NCBI GenBank assembly: GCA_013298025.1
Contig: JAAFJE010000007.1
Location: 124,001 to 188,000 of the forward strand
Source of the DNA: Cytophagales bacterium
GTDB taxonomy: Bacteria; Bacteroidota; Bacteroidia; Cytophagales; Spirosomataceae
DNA length: 64,000 nucleotides
Direction: 5' to 3'
This document shows positions 43,818 to 53,189 of this stretch, piece after piece. The notes under the pieces are model-generated. The model did not search any database and was not told the DNA's origin. It worked only from the letters and a program-made list of their open reading frames with translations. The position numbers and the translations under genes were made by a program. The number at the start of each line of letters is the position of its first letter. The first letter of the stretch is position 1.

Positions 43818-44396
43818 TTAATGCAATACGGGTATTAAAAAAATAGAAAGAGCTGTATAATCGCTCAAGGCTTCTCTCAAAATCTTTAAGGCTTTAGTCA
43901 TCTGGTTTTCAACGGTTTTCTCTGAAATATCTAAACGCTCAGAGATTTCTTTTTGCGATAAGCCTGTTCTTTTCATCAAAAATATTTCTCTACACTTTTC
44001 GGGTAACGTTTGTAAGGCTTGTTGATACGCTTCATTTAATTCATCAAAAGCAACCATTTGTTCAGTAAAGTTACTATTTTCTGTGGGTAAGAGATTATTT
44101 GAGTAGTGTTCAAACAAATTGTTCTTTTTGTACTGTGCAATGACTAAATACTTGACCGAAGAAAACAAATAGGCTTCAATAGTGGTATTAATTTCAAGTT
44201 TTTTTCTGCGTTCCCACAAGGAAATAAACAAATCTTGAATGACTTCTTCGGTCAATTCTCGGTTTTGTAATCGTTTATAAGCCGCAGCGTACAATTTTGA
44301 AAAAAACTTTTGATACAAAAAATCAAAGGCTCTTGCATCGCTTGCAGCAAGCGATGAGAGGATTTCTTGGTCGGTATCAAATGTTTTTATCTGCAT
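43818..44396 (-). CDS. ECF-type RNA polymerase sigma-70 factor
   Basis: A 192-residue sigma factor with region 2 (about 20-90, 'AFDFLYQKFFSKLYAAAYKR' and 'EVIQDLFISLWERRKKL') and region 4 (about 125-180, 'LPEKCREIFLMKRTGLSQKE' and 'RLDISEKTVENQMTKALK'). It belongs to the Bacteroidota FecI-like group, usually controlled by a FecR partner, which here is the next gene downstream. The target should be the STN receptor operon. The gene is divergent from the acid phosphatase, with 159 bp between the starts. Confidence 0.95.
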   Translation of the reverse strand: MQIKTFDTDQEILSSLAASDARAFDFLYQKFFSKLYAAAYKRLQNRELTEEVIQDLFISLWERRKKLEINTTIEAYLFSSVKYLVIAQYKKNNLFEHYSNNLLPTENSNFTEQMVAFDELNEAYQQALQTLPEKCREIFLMKRTGLSQKEISERLDISEKTVENQMTKALKILREALSDYTALSIFLIPVLH

Positions 44397-44555
44397 AATT
44401 TAGTACAAAGTAAATATATATTTGGATGAAACCTGCAAGACAAAGATAATTTACCTATTTTTTCATGAATTAATCTTAGCATAACAACAATTCTGTTGCT
44501 GTAAGCTTAGTTTTACTGTTACTAATCAACGTTTTCATTATTAATCTGTACAATC

Positions 44556-45509
44556 ATGCAATCAACAAAGCTCATGACCGTGTTTCGTCTTCTGCCTTTA
44601 CTCTTTTTAACAATGTTTGCCCAAGCTCAAACCGCCGAAATAGATACGCATCCCAATGCTTTAAACTTTTTAGTAATGGGCGACTGGGGAAGAAATGGAG
44701 CAGACCATCAAAAACCTGTAGCTGCCCAAATGGGAAAAGTAGCAAGTAAAATCAAATCGGAGTTTGTGATTGCTACGGGCGATAATTTTTATCCAAGTGG
44801 CGTTATCAGCGAATTTGACCCACTTTTTAAATACTCTTTTGAAGATATTTATACAGATTTTTCTTTGCAATGGGACTGGTATCCAGTTTTGGGGAATCAT
44901 GATTATAAATCAAATCCTGATGCACAAGTAGCTTATTCTAAAATTAGCCGTCGTTGGAAAATGCCTGCTCGTTATTATGCTAAAACCTTTTCTATCGACG
45001 ATAAAAACCAAGTATTAATAGCATTTATTGATACAAACCCCTTAATTCCTGAGTTTTACAAAGGCGAGTACAGCAAAGCCGTTATTAGTCAAGATAGTAC
45101 GGCTCAGAAAAAATGGTTAGAGAAAACACTTGCCAATAATTCGCCTACAATTAAATGGAAAATTGTAGTAGGGCATCATCCCCTTTATACCGCTACCGAA
45201 AAAAGAAGAGAAAGCTATGATACTCGTGCCATTCGTAATTCTTTGAAATCAGTTTTAGACAAATACCAAGTAGATGCCTATTTGTGCGGACACGACCACG
45301 ATTTACAACATTTGAAACCAGAAGGAAAAACACATTATTTTGTTTCGGGAGCAGCCTCTGAAAAAACAGCCATTGGCACGTTGCCCATCAGTAAATTGGC
45401 ACTTTCTGATTACGGATTTATGGTATTTTCGGCTACGCCCGACAAGCTTTTTGTACAAGTAATCAACGAAGAAGGCAAAGTAGTTTACAATACTGAATTG
45501 AGTAAGTAA
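44556..45509 (+). CDS. Exported purple-acid-phosphatase-like metallophosphoesterase
   Basis: A 317-residue exported enzyme (signal peptide ending 'LTMFAQAQT'). The five metal-binding blocks of calcineurin-type phosphatases are present: 'MGDWGR', 'ATGDNFYPSG', 'VLGNHDY', 'VVGHHPLYT' and 'CGHDHDLQHL'. The pattern with 'GDWG' and 'GNHDYKSNPDAQV' is that of small tartrate-resistant type-5 acid phosphatases. It should release phosphate from organic phosphates in the periplasm or outside. It starts divergently from the sigma factor, so it may serve a phosphate-containing ligand taken up by the nearby receptor, which is inference. Confidence 0.92.
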   Translation: MQSTKLMTVFRLLPLLFLTMFAQAQTAEIDTHPNALNFLVMGDWGRNGADHQKPVAAQMGKVASKIKSEFVIATGDNFYPSGVISEFDPLFKYSFEDIYTDFSLQWDWYPVLGNHDYKSNPDAQVAYSKISRRWKMPARYYAKTFSIDDKNQVLIAFIDTNPLIPEFYKGEYSKAVISQDSTAQKKWLEKTLANNSPTIKWKIVVGHHPLYTATEKRRESYDTRAIRNSLKSVLDKYQVDAYLCGHDHDLQHLKPEGKTHYFVSGAASEKTAIGTLPISKLALSDYGFMVFSATPDKLFVQVINEEGKVVYNTELSK

Positions 45510-45592
45510 ATCACTACTTGTATAAAGTTTTTACTTTTATGAACGTTTAAAACTCTACTCCCAAACAAAAGCATAAAAGGACTAAAGTAGTT

Positions 45593-45641
45593 AAAAACAA
45601 ACCCCCGATGCGTTTGATTAACACATCGGGGGTTTGTTTTT
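45593..45641. terminator. Bidirectional terminator between convergent genes
   Basis: A perfect stem of at least 15 bp, 'AACAAACCCCCGATG' (45596-45610) with 45624-45638, is flanked by A-rich sequence on the left and T-rich on the right. It can serve both the phosphatase and the Oar-like receptor, whose stops lie on either side. Confidence 0.88.
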
Positions 45642-45654
45642 ATAGATTTACAGT

Positions 45655-48600
45655 TTAGAACGAGTATCTTAAACCTAACTGAGCTTGGTATCTTGATGAC
45701 AATTGGTCAACTGAGTACGGCGTAGCTGGTTTGATAAAGTTGTATGTTGGGTCGGCAGCAGTACCTGAGTTTTTACGAACTAAACCGATGCTTGAAGTAG
45801 AGTTGAAGGTGTTTGGTACAAAATATACTCTTCCCCATTCGCTGTTCAACAAGTTGGTAAAGTTGATGATGTCGAGTGAAATCTGAATCGTGTGCGATTT
45901 GTTTATAACAATATCGTGCATAATTTTCACATCGGCAGTAGTATTCCAAGGCGTGCGGCCAGTGTTTCTTTCGGTAAAGTTACCTTTGCGTGAGCTTAGG
46001 TATTCGTCGGCATTAACAAAATCCATGAACTGTTGTGCTTGCTGTGCGGCTGTGATAGTGTTACCACTTGCATCTTTGTAGTCAACCATGTATTTTGTTG
46101 CTTCGGTCACATCTTTGAACACATACGCCAAACCAGCAGCCTGTGGCGTGTTAGCAATAGTTGAGTTGACAAAACCCCACGTAAATGGATTGCCCGACTG
46201 TGCGTTGATAATCCCTGCAATACTTGTGCTATGCGATTTATTCCATTGTTTTCTGTAACCAATCGAAGCAATGAGGCGGTGTCTAATATCAAAGTTTGAA
46301 TAAGCCAATTTTGGGTCGTTTGGAGTCAAAGACTGGTTCAACTGCCAGTTAGATTCCATCGAGTTACGAATACCGTTGGTTAAATCCCAAGATTGTCCGT
46401 AAGTATAAGCTACTGAGAAGTTCAAACCGAAGTCGTAGGTTTTAGCAATTTGCCCTGTCAAGCTGTAGCGGTATCCTTGCGAAGTATTCGACAACATATA
46501 GGCGTTAGAGAACGCTGTGTTTACTTTCTGACCCGTTGCTCCACCCGACAAGTAGATTGGCATTTGGCGATCTACGTCGTAGCTATAGTATTTAACTGAG
46601 TCTTTCAAGTTTACTTGTTGGAACTTCAAGTCATTGATAGTTTTCGTGAAAATCCCTTCTACCGTAAATTTATAACCATTGGTATTGTAGTCAACCGCCA
46701 AGCTACTTCTCCATACTTGAGGCATTTTGAAGTTGTTATTGATTACGTCCACCTGAGTTTGGTTGCCTTGCCCGTTGTTGAAAGCGAAGTTTTTAGCACC
46801 ATCTTTCAACACATCGCCTTTCACACCCGATTTAGTAGCCAAGTTGTTTACGTCGTAAGAACCATAGCCAACGCCGTCGTTGTAGAACGCATAACCCAAC
46901 CAAGCAAAAGGAATTTTACCAGTAAAGATACCCGAGCCACCTCTGATGATGATGCTCTTATCTCCTTTTACATCGTAGTTGAAACCAATTCTTGGCGACA
47001 CCAATACTTGTCCGAAGATTTTGTTGTTTACTTGCGACAATGGTGTTGCTGTATAAGTTGTACCAGCATTAGGGTCGAGTGGTGTATTTTTAGAAGCAGT
47101 ACTCATAGCTGGCGAATCGGTTGTTGCCAAGTCGAAACGCAAACCAGGTGATAATTTTAATTTATCCGATACCTGAATTTCATCCTGAGCATATACACTG
47201 TACATTCCTACATTGAATTTGGCATAAGGATTGTTGAAGTTGTAATCCCTGTCATTGTTGGTAAAGTTGTAAGAACCGCGCACACGGTTTACAGTACCAG
47301 CATAAAACTCTGTCAAGTTTCTGTAAGCTACACGACCATTCCAAGAGTTTACAAAACCATAGTTGATTGAATAAATTTCGTTGTGCGTACCTACCAAGAA
47401 TGTGTGTTTTCCTCTGAACCAAGTAAAGTTATCCGTGATTTCAAACGTTTTTTGTTTCATGTTAAAAATCGTTGCTTCACGGTCGTTTCCTAAGAACACT
47501 GTTCCGCCGTTTACTGCAATTTCAACTTGTGGGAAAGCAACGTTGCCACTCAAGGGCTCTCTGTAATCATGAATATCTGAATAACCTAAAATCAAACTGT
47601 TAGAGGCATTTCCAAAACGGCTTTTCAATTCGGCCACGGTTGAGTTTTGGTTGTTTACTTGTTTGAAGTCCATGCTTGCAAAACGGAAGTTTGCTGCGTC
47701 ACGCTCTAAGTTTGAAGCTTCAGAAGTAATATAGTTGTTACGGATAGACAACTGGTGTTTGTCTGAAATGTTCCAATCTAAACGATTGAAAAACTTGGTA
47801 CTTTTTGAGTAAATATTGTAGTCACCTGCTGCACCTACGTCAAAACCGTAGTTTGTTTTAACAAAATTGGCAATGGTTTGAGCCGTAGCAGCGTCAATCA
47901 ACGAAAGTTGGTTGCCATTGGCATCTTTATAACCTGCACCATAGAAAAGTGGCTCTTGACGACGAGTGATTTCTTGGTTAGTAAAGAAAAACAATTTGTT
48001 TTTAATCAAAGGTAAACCTACTCTAAAACCTGTTTGATAGTCGTAATAGCTACTTGGAATTTTAGCACCATCACCAGCGTTGTTTGGTCCTGTAATCGTT
48101 GCATTGCGACCGAAACCATATACCGAGCCTTTTACTTCGTTTGTACCACTGCGTGTTACGGCATTGATAGAGCCACCCGTAAAGTTACCAATCTTCACAT
48201 CATACGGAGCAATATATACTTGAATGTCTTGGATAGCATCTAAAGAGATAGGGTTGGTACGAGTACTGCTACCGGGCATACCCGAAGTACCACTTTGACC
48301 ACCCAACGAAGGGCTAAAACCGATAGCATCGTTGTTGATTGTACCATCGATAGTTACGTTGTTGTAACGGAAGTTTGTTCCTGCAAAAGAGTTGTTGGCA
48401 CTTTGCGGAGTCATACGAGTCATATCGGTAAGGCTGCGGCTCAATGTTGGCAACACTTTGATTTGGTTTTCACCGAGGTTTGTACCAGCACCTAATTTTG
48501 TACCTCCTTTTTCACCTTTTACCACTACTTCGGCTAGGGCTGTTGTTTCTTCTTGAATCACAAAGTCGATATTCGAGGTAGAACCAAGGTTCAAATTAAG

Positions 48601-48903
48601 TCCTTCTACTACTTGTGGCGTGTAACCTACAAACGAAACCACAATTTTATAGGGTCCGCCAGGATTCATGTTGGCAATAGAGTAATGGCCATCGGCACTC
48701 GACGATACACCATATCGTGCACCAGTAGGTAGATAGGTAGCAAGGACAGTAGCCCCTGGCACACTCGCACCTGTCTTATCTTTTACTTTACCCGAAATGG
48801 AAGAAGTGGTGATTTGAGCAAAAACCGAAGCTCCCACAAAGAGCAAAGCGATAGTGGTCAACAATCTGAGCGATTGTTGAAAAGAAATAAAACTTTTCAT
48901 CAT
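45655..48903 (-). CDS. Oar-like TonB-dependent receptor with carboxypeptidase-like N-terminus
   Basis: The start is placed at ATG 48903 ('MMKSFISFQQSLRLLTTIAL'), giving 1082 residues; the 16 codons before it are not protein-like. After the signal peptide (ending 'GASVFAQ') comes a carboxypeptidase-regulatory-like domain (about 35-120, 'SGKVKDKTGASVPGATVLAT'). A plug follows ('LGENQIKVLPTLSRSLTDMT', 'QDIQVYIAPYDVKIGNFTGG'), then a very long barrel ending in 'QLGLRYSF'. The architecture matches the Oar group, known in Myxococcus and Bacteroidota for protein or large-peptide transport. The cargo is unknown. Confidence 0.93.
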   Translation of the reverse strand: MMKSFISFQQSLRLLTTIALLFVGASVFAQITTSSISGKVKDKTGASVPGATVLATYLPTGARYGVSSSADGHYSIANMNPGGPYKIVVSFVGYTPQVVEGLNLNLGSTSNIDFVIQEETTALAEVVVKGEKGGTKLGAGTNLGENQIKVLPTLSRSLTDMTRMTPQSANNSFAGTNFRYNNVTIDGTINNDAIGFSPSLGGQSGTSGMPGSSTRTNPISLDAIQDIQVYIAPYDVKIGNFTGGSINAVTRSGTNEVKGSVYGFGRNATITGPNNAGDGAKIPSSYYDYQTGFRVGLPLIKNKLFFFTNQEITRRQEPLFYGAGYKDANGNQLSLIDAATAQTIANFVKTNYGFDVGAAGDYNIYSKSTKFFNRLDWNISDKHQLSIRNNYITSEASNLERDAANFRFASMDFKQVNNQNSTVAELKSRFGNASNSLILGYSDIHDYREPLSGNVAFPQVEIAVNGGTVFLGNDREATIFNMKQKTFEITDNFTWFRGKHTFLVGTHNEIYSINYGFVNSWNGRVAYRNLTEFYAGTVNRVRGSYNFTNNDRDYNFNNPYAKFNVGMYSVYAQDEIQVSDKLKLSPGLRFDLATTDSPAMSTASKNTPLDPNAGTTYTATPLSQVNNKIFGQVLVSPRIGFNYDVKGDKSIIIRGGSGIFTGKIPFAWLGYAFYNDGVGYGSYDVNNLATKSGVKGDVLKDGAKNFAFNNGQGNQTQVDVINNNFKMPQVWRSSLAVDYNTNGYKFTVEGIFTKTINDLKFQQVNLKDSVKYYSYDVDRQMPIYLSGGATGQKVNTAFSNAYMLSNTSQGYRYSLTGQIAKTYDFGLNFSVAYTYGQSWDLTNGIRNSMESNWQLNQSLTPNDPKLAYSNFDIRHRLIASIGYRKQWNKSHSTSIAGIINAQSGNPFTWGFVNSTIANTPQAAGLAYVFKDVTEATKYMVDYKDASGNTITAAQQAQQFMDFVNADEYLSSRKGNFTERNTGRTPWNTTADVKIMHDIVINKSHTIQISLDIINFTNLLNSEWGRVYFVPNTFNSTSSIGLVRKNSGTAADPTYNFIKPATPYSVDQLSSRYQAQLGLRYSF

Positions 48904-49311
48904 TGTTATGTAAAGAATTGTTAAATCATCTGGTAAAATTAAAGTACGCAAGCGCTGACTGACGAAGCCTTGGAAGCCATTATCAGAAAAATCACCTTTT
49001 GTTTTCCTGTTTCAACGCTACAAAATTATCTTCTTAATATTACCTGAGTTTTTCTGAAATGTAAATTCTGTGTTAACAGATAAACAATATACTTAACAAT
49101 ATTTTAACATAACATACAACAACCTGATATACAAACAATTAAACAAGAACCATCTTCTTGTCTTGTACTTATTTTTTTAATAAAAATACTTAATATTAAG
49201 TGTTTTTTATCGTAATATTAACTGCTTTTGGTAGAATTAAGCCCCAAATACCTGCTGTTGAAAGAAAAGTTTTATCAAAAAAATACAATTGTTTAACCTC
49301 ATGAAGCTACG
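48904..49311. other. 408-bp intergenic region with a 14-bp palindrome
   Basis: No coding frame is seen. 'ACTTAATATTAAGT' (49188-49201) is a perfect palindrome flanked by A- and T-runs, about 110 bp after the MBOAT stop on the minus strand. It may be a weak terminator or an operator of the Oar-like gene. Confidence 0.35.
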
Positions 49312-50787
49312 CTAAAATTGAAAATAAATAAACTGTGCAGGGGCTTGATACATACAAAGCAATAGTATGGCAAACACAATGCCGTAGTAGAGCGTCCAAC
49401 GCCACAGGAGGGGTTGGGTTTGTAAATAAACCCGTAATTGTTTGTGGCGTTGTTGCCAATGTACCAATTCCATCAGAATAATGACGGCAAGAGCTACACT
49501 AAAAAAGCCTATTCCTTTATGCAAAAATACATATTGCTCCCATTGCCGTCCTTGGGCTAGTTGTTGCCATTGTGTACGCACACCCACACCAAGATGCGTG
49601 ACGATGTACCATGCAGTTTTGAAATCTTTGGCACGAAAAAATATCCAAGCAAAACTCGTCAGGATAAATACCGTGCTTACCTGCAATACTTTATAGAAGT
49701 GTGGCAGTTGCTTCAAGCCCAAGCGTTCAACCCAACGGTTGCGATAGTTGGCGGTGAGATTGGCAAAAACCAAATAAAAACCGTGCATGGCTCCCCAAAT
49801 TACAAAATTCCAACTTGCCCCATGCCAAATGCCACTGACCATAAATACCAAAAACAAATTCCATTGCTTACGCCAAGCCCCTACCCTATTGCCTCCTAAA
49901 GAAATGTATAGGTAATCACGAAACCAAGTCGAGAGCGAAATATGCCACCTACGCCAAAATTCTGAGATGGTTTTGGCATAATACGGGCGATTGAAGTTTT
50001 GCATTAGACTAAACCCCATCACTTGTGCCGAACCCAAAGCGATGTCGGAATAGCCTGAAAAATCACAAAAAATCTGGATGGAAAAAAAGGCTGTAGCCAC
50101 CCAAAGGGGCAAACCTGTATATTGATTTGGATGGTCATAGACTTGTCCGACAAGCACAGCAAGGCGGTCGGCTACCACTACTTTTTTAAACATACCCCAG
50201 GCCATCAGTTTCAGCCCGTCGGTGATACGTTGATAGTCGAAATGATGTTTTTCATAAAATTGATGCAAAACATTCTGCGGACGCTCGATAGGCCCTGCCA
50301 CCAATTGCGGATAAAACATCACATACAAGGCATAAATACCCAAATGTCGTTCGGCGGCTTGGTTGCCTCTATATACTTCTATGGTGTAGCTCATGGCTTG
50401 AAAAGTATGAAACGACAAACCTATGGGCAAAATAATGTGCAAGTAAGGAACAGGGTTTTTGAGGGCAAAACCCGTAAGCAACCACGAGAGATTATCGTTG
50501 ATAAAATTGTAATATTTAAAGACAGCCAACATACCAATATTGGCTAACAAGCTCAACCACAAAAAATGCTTCCGTCGCTCGCCTACCGACTGCTCAATGT
50601 AAATGCCAGCGTAATAGTCCACCACAATGGTTGCCCCTAGAATCAACATATAAATGGGCATAAAACTCATGTAGAAATAGCAACTCGCTGCCAACAGCCA
50701 AACCCAACGAAAACGATGGGGTAACACAAAATACAAGATGGTAACAACAGGAAAAAAAAACAGAAATTCTAAAGAATTAAATAGCAT
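49312..50787 (-). CDS. MBOAT family O-acyltransferase (AlgI-like)
   Basis: A 491-residue inner-membrane protein with about a dozen helices. The N-terminus 'MLFNSLEFLFFFPVVTILYF' and the block 'LPIGLSFHTFQAMSYTIEVY' are hallmarks of AlgI/DltB-type MBOATs. 'NRPYYAKTISEFWRRWHISL' and 'SGIWHGASWNFVIWGAMHG' carry the conserved active-site His. It moves acyl groups across the membrane for transfer to a polymer. The gene immediately upstream encodes an SGNH-like protein and the one before that a muramidase (NamZ). This suggests that the acceptor is peptidoglycan or a related glycan, rather than alginate. Confidence 0.93.
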   Translation of the reverse strand: MLFNSLEFLFFFPVVTILYFVLPHRFRWVWLLAASCYFYMSFMPIYMLILGATIVVDYYAGIYIEQSVGERRKHFLWLSLLANIGMLAVFKYYNFINDNLSWLLTGFALKNPVPYLHIILPIGLSFHTFQAMSYTIEVYRGNQAAERHLGIYALYVMFYPQLVAGPIERPQNVLHQFYEKHHFDYQRITDGLKLMAWGMFKKVVVADRLAVLVGQVYDHPNQYTGLPLWVATAFFSIQIFCDFSGYSDIALGSAQVMGFSLMQNFNRPYYAKTISEFWRRWHISLSTWFRDYLYISLGGNRVGAWRKQWNLFLVFMVSGIWHGASWNFVIWGAMHGFYLVFANLTANYRNRWVERLGLKQLPHFYKVLQVSTVFILTSFAWIFFRAKDFKTAWYIVTHLGVGVRTQWQQLAQGRQWEQYVFLHKGIGFFSVALAVIILMELVHWQQRHKQLRVYLQTQPLLWRWTLYYGIVFAILLLCMYQAPAQFIYFQF

Positions 50788-50827
50788 TGCTGTGGTAATA
50801 TTGCTGGTTAAGATATGAGGGCTGTAT

Positions 50828-51787
50828 TTATAATTGTCCCGATATTTCTAATAAATCTATCAAACGGTACGTCCAAATCCGACGACCTTGCCCGTTGGGA
50901 TGACAATATTTGTCATAAAAAAACTGGTCGTCCATAACCGCCAAGGTAGGCGAACCCAGTGTTTTCCAGTGCAATTGTTGGGTAATTTGCTGCTCAAAAT
51001 GATGAACTAAGGTACTATTTTCTTCAAAATTACGCTGGTTCCAAGGCGGATACAGCAGCATTACGGTTGCTCCTTGTTTTTGAGCCCACTGACCAAAATC
51101 ATTGAGGGCCGCCAACTGCGGTGTCCAATGCTGTACGCCTGCCGAATCGAAACTTTCGACCAAGGCAACACCATTGTTGAGATGCCCCACCATATCGCCA
51201 TAGCGATTGAAGCAAGTACGATAATACACTGCCCTAGTGTCGTTGATGCTTACATTTTTTGCTGTCCCAAAAAAACCTGTATATAAGGCATAACTAGCTC
51301 GTACATAGTGTTGTAAATGGTGTAAGGCATATACAGCGGCGTTGTCGGCTACTAGCCAATCTCTGGCAGGCGGATAGTACTCGGCTACTTTGAGTTGCGT
51401 ATCGAAATTACCTGCAAGGGTAGTGTTGGGTTCTAAACAAAACAAAATGAGGTCGCCTCGTTTGGTTGCTTGTTTCAATTGATGAAGCATAAACCGAATT
51501 CCTAGCTCATGATGAACGCCCATATTGACCACCGGTACGCCAAACTCATTAGACAAAATATCGCTGTCGATGCCAAAAGCCACCGCCGAACCACCCGTTA
51601 GGATAATCCTTGGCGAAGCAACCGAATCGAGCAGGTGCTGTTTTTCTTGAATACAAGCCCAATACGCATGGCGAGCAGTGTCTGAAAAAGTATAATAGCC
51701 TACTTTCAACAAAATAAGTATAGCCAAAACACTGGTTAGCTGTGTAGCAATGCGTATAAAGGTTGGAAAGAATGAATGATGTTTCAC
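50828..51787 (-). CDS. SGNH-hydrolase-like membrane-anchored protein, partner of the MBOAT
   Basis: A 319-residue protein starting at GTG (51787) with one N-terminal membrane helix (about residues 14-34). The Ser block is 'IILTGGSAVAFGIDSDIL' (Ser67). A late block 'YDKYCHPNGQGRRIW' resembles the DxxH part of SGNH hydrolases, and 'VVNMGVHHELGI' lies where the Gly/Asn oxyanion residues would be. Such proteins transfer or remove acyl groups in the periplasm together with an MBOAT, as in PatA/PatB or AlgI/AlgJ pairs. The stop lies 40 bp from the MBOAT start, so the two are co-transcribed. The exact acceptor is unknown. Confidence 0.78.
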   Translation of the reverse strand: MKHHSFFPTFIRIATQLTSVLAILILLKVGYYTFSDTARHAYWACIQEKQHLLDSVASPRIILTGGSAVAFGIDSDILSNEFGVPVVNMGVHHELGIRFMLHQLKQATKRGDLILFCLEPNTTLAGNFDTQLKVAEYYPPARDWLVADNAAVYALHHLQHYVRASYALYTGFFGTAKNVSINDTRAVYYRTCFNRYGDMVGHLNNGVALVESFDSAGVQHWTPQLAALNDFGQWAQKQGATVMLLYPPWNQRNFEENSTLVHHFEQQITQQLHWKTLGSPTLAVMDDQFFYDKYCHPNGQGRRIWTYRLIDLLEISGQL

Positions 51788-51817
51788 AAATTTTGGTGTT
51801 AAATCAACCTAGTTTTA

Positions 51818-52996
51818 CTACGGATACAGCAAATACTTTGCCCGAATCGCTTTGTATTGCTGTAAAGCTGGTTGCCATGAAGCTTTGATTTTCGCTGCCG
51901 ACCATCCTTCTTGTAGCTGTTTGCGTAATTGGTCGCTACCAGCGAGTTTATCAAAAAAACTAGCACTCGTAAAAAACTTATCTTTTTGTGGTATTTTTTG
52001 ATAAAAATCTAACAAATACGTCAGGTCTAAACCCATTTGTTTCGCATCTACTCGTGTCAAATCTAAGCCGTAGCACAACACGCCTTCATTAGGTGGATTC
52101 AAGGCCCCAGGCTTATCGACGGGCGTAAATTGAAACGACCCTGTGGCTGGATAAGGCGAGCCAATGACTTGAAACTGCAAATCGGTTCCTCTGCCTACAC
52201 TCACTTGTGTAGGTTCAAATAAGCAAAGCGATGGATACAACAAAATGGCTTGTTGGTTGGGTAAATTAGGCGAGGGGGCAACGGGCAAGGTATAAGGCGT
52301 TTGGTGGGTATAATTTTTACATGGAATTATCTCTAATGTACATTTTACACCATTTTGTAGCCAGCCTTCGCCATTAATCATTTGGGCCAATTCTGCTACG
52401 GTACACCCATGCAAAATGGGTACAGGATTCAAGCCAACAAACGATACAAAGGGTTTTTCCATCACAGGACCGTCTATGTACTGCCCATTGGGATTGGGGC
52501 GGTCGAGAATCAGGAGGGTTTTGTGTTGCTCGGCACAGGCTTCCATCACATAGTGCATGGTAGAAGTATAGGTATAAAAACGAGTTCCCACATCCTGAAT
52601 ATCAAACAGCACAAGGTCTATATCGGCGAGTTGCTCGGCAGTAGGTTTTTTATTTTTACCATAAAGTGAAACCAAGGGTAGTCCTGTTTTGGCATCTACG
52701 CCATTATTGATATGCTCGCCTGCACTGGCTGTACCTCGAAAGCCGTGTTCTGGAGCAAAGATTTTTTTGATATGAACGCCCTTGCTCAACAGCGTATCAA
52801 CCAAATGGGTATTGCCCACCGTCGTCGTATGATTCACCACCAAGGCAATGTTTTTATGGGCAAGCATAGGCAAATAAGCCTCCAGTTGGGCTGCTCCTAT
52901 TTCGAGCGTAGGCGTTGTTTTTTGTCGAACACCCTGTGCACAGGCAAACATCACCCATGTACATAACATTACAATGAAGAAAGTTTTATTTTTCAT
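51818..52996 (-). CDS. namZ: Exo-beta-N-acetylmuramidase NamZ (DUF1343)
   Basis: A 392-residue exported protein with an N-terminal signal that may be a loose lipobox ('MLCTWVMFAC', Cys19). DUF1343 motifs are clear: 'NIALVVNHTTTVG', 'KKIFAPEHGFRGTASAGEH', 'LVFDIQDVGTRFYTYTSTMH' with one extra residue, 'LDRPNPNGQYIDGPV', and 'VSVGRGTDLQFQVIGSPY'. NamZ removes terminal MurNAc from peptidoglycan fragments, a recycling step known in Bacteroidota. It heads a probable operon with the SGNH-like and MBOAT genes (gaps of 30 and 40 bp), which links wall turnover with acylation. Confidence 0.9.
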   Translation of the reverse strand: MKNKTFFIVMLCTWVMFACAQGVRQKTTPTLEIGAAQLEAYLPMLAHKNIALVVNHTTTVGNTHLVDTLLSKGVHIKKIFAPEHGFRGTASAGEHINNGVDAKTGLPLVSLYGKNKKPTAEQLADIDLVLFDIQDVGTRFYTYTSTMHYVMEACAEQHKTLLILDRPNPNGQYIDGPVMEKPFVSFVGLNPVPILHGCTVAELAQMINGEGWLQNGVKCTLEIIPCKNYTHQTPYTLPVAPSPNLPNQQAILLYPSLCLFEPTQVSVGRGTDLQFQVIGSPYPATGSFQFTPVDKPGALNPPNEGVLCYGLDLTRVDAKQMGLDLTYLLDFYQKIPQKDKFFTSASFFDKLAGSDQLRKQLQEGWSAAKIKASWQPALQQYKAIRAKYLLYP

Positions 52997-53189
52997 CCTA
53001 AAAAGCTTGACGGTTTATCAACCAAATTTACAACATCACTTGCGAATACAAGGCTTTTCTCGGTACATTTATCCGCTTTTTCTCCATAGACAATCGTTGT
53101 AAAGCAATAAAAGCGTAAATTTGTCCTTAACTAAGAAGTAAGTTTTATTCAAAAGCTTTGAGTTATCTTCTTTGTAAGCCTGATACAAT

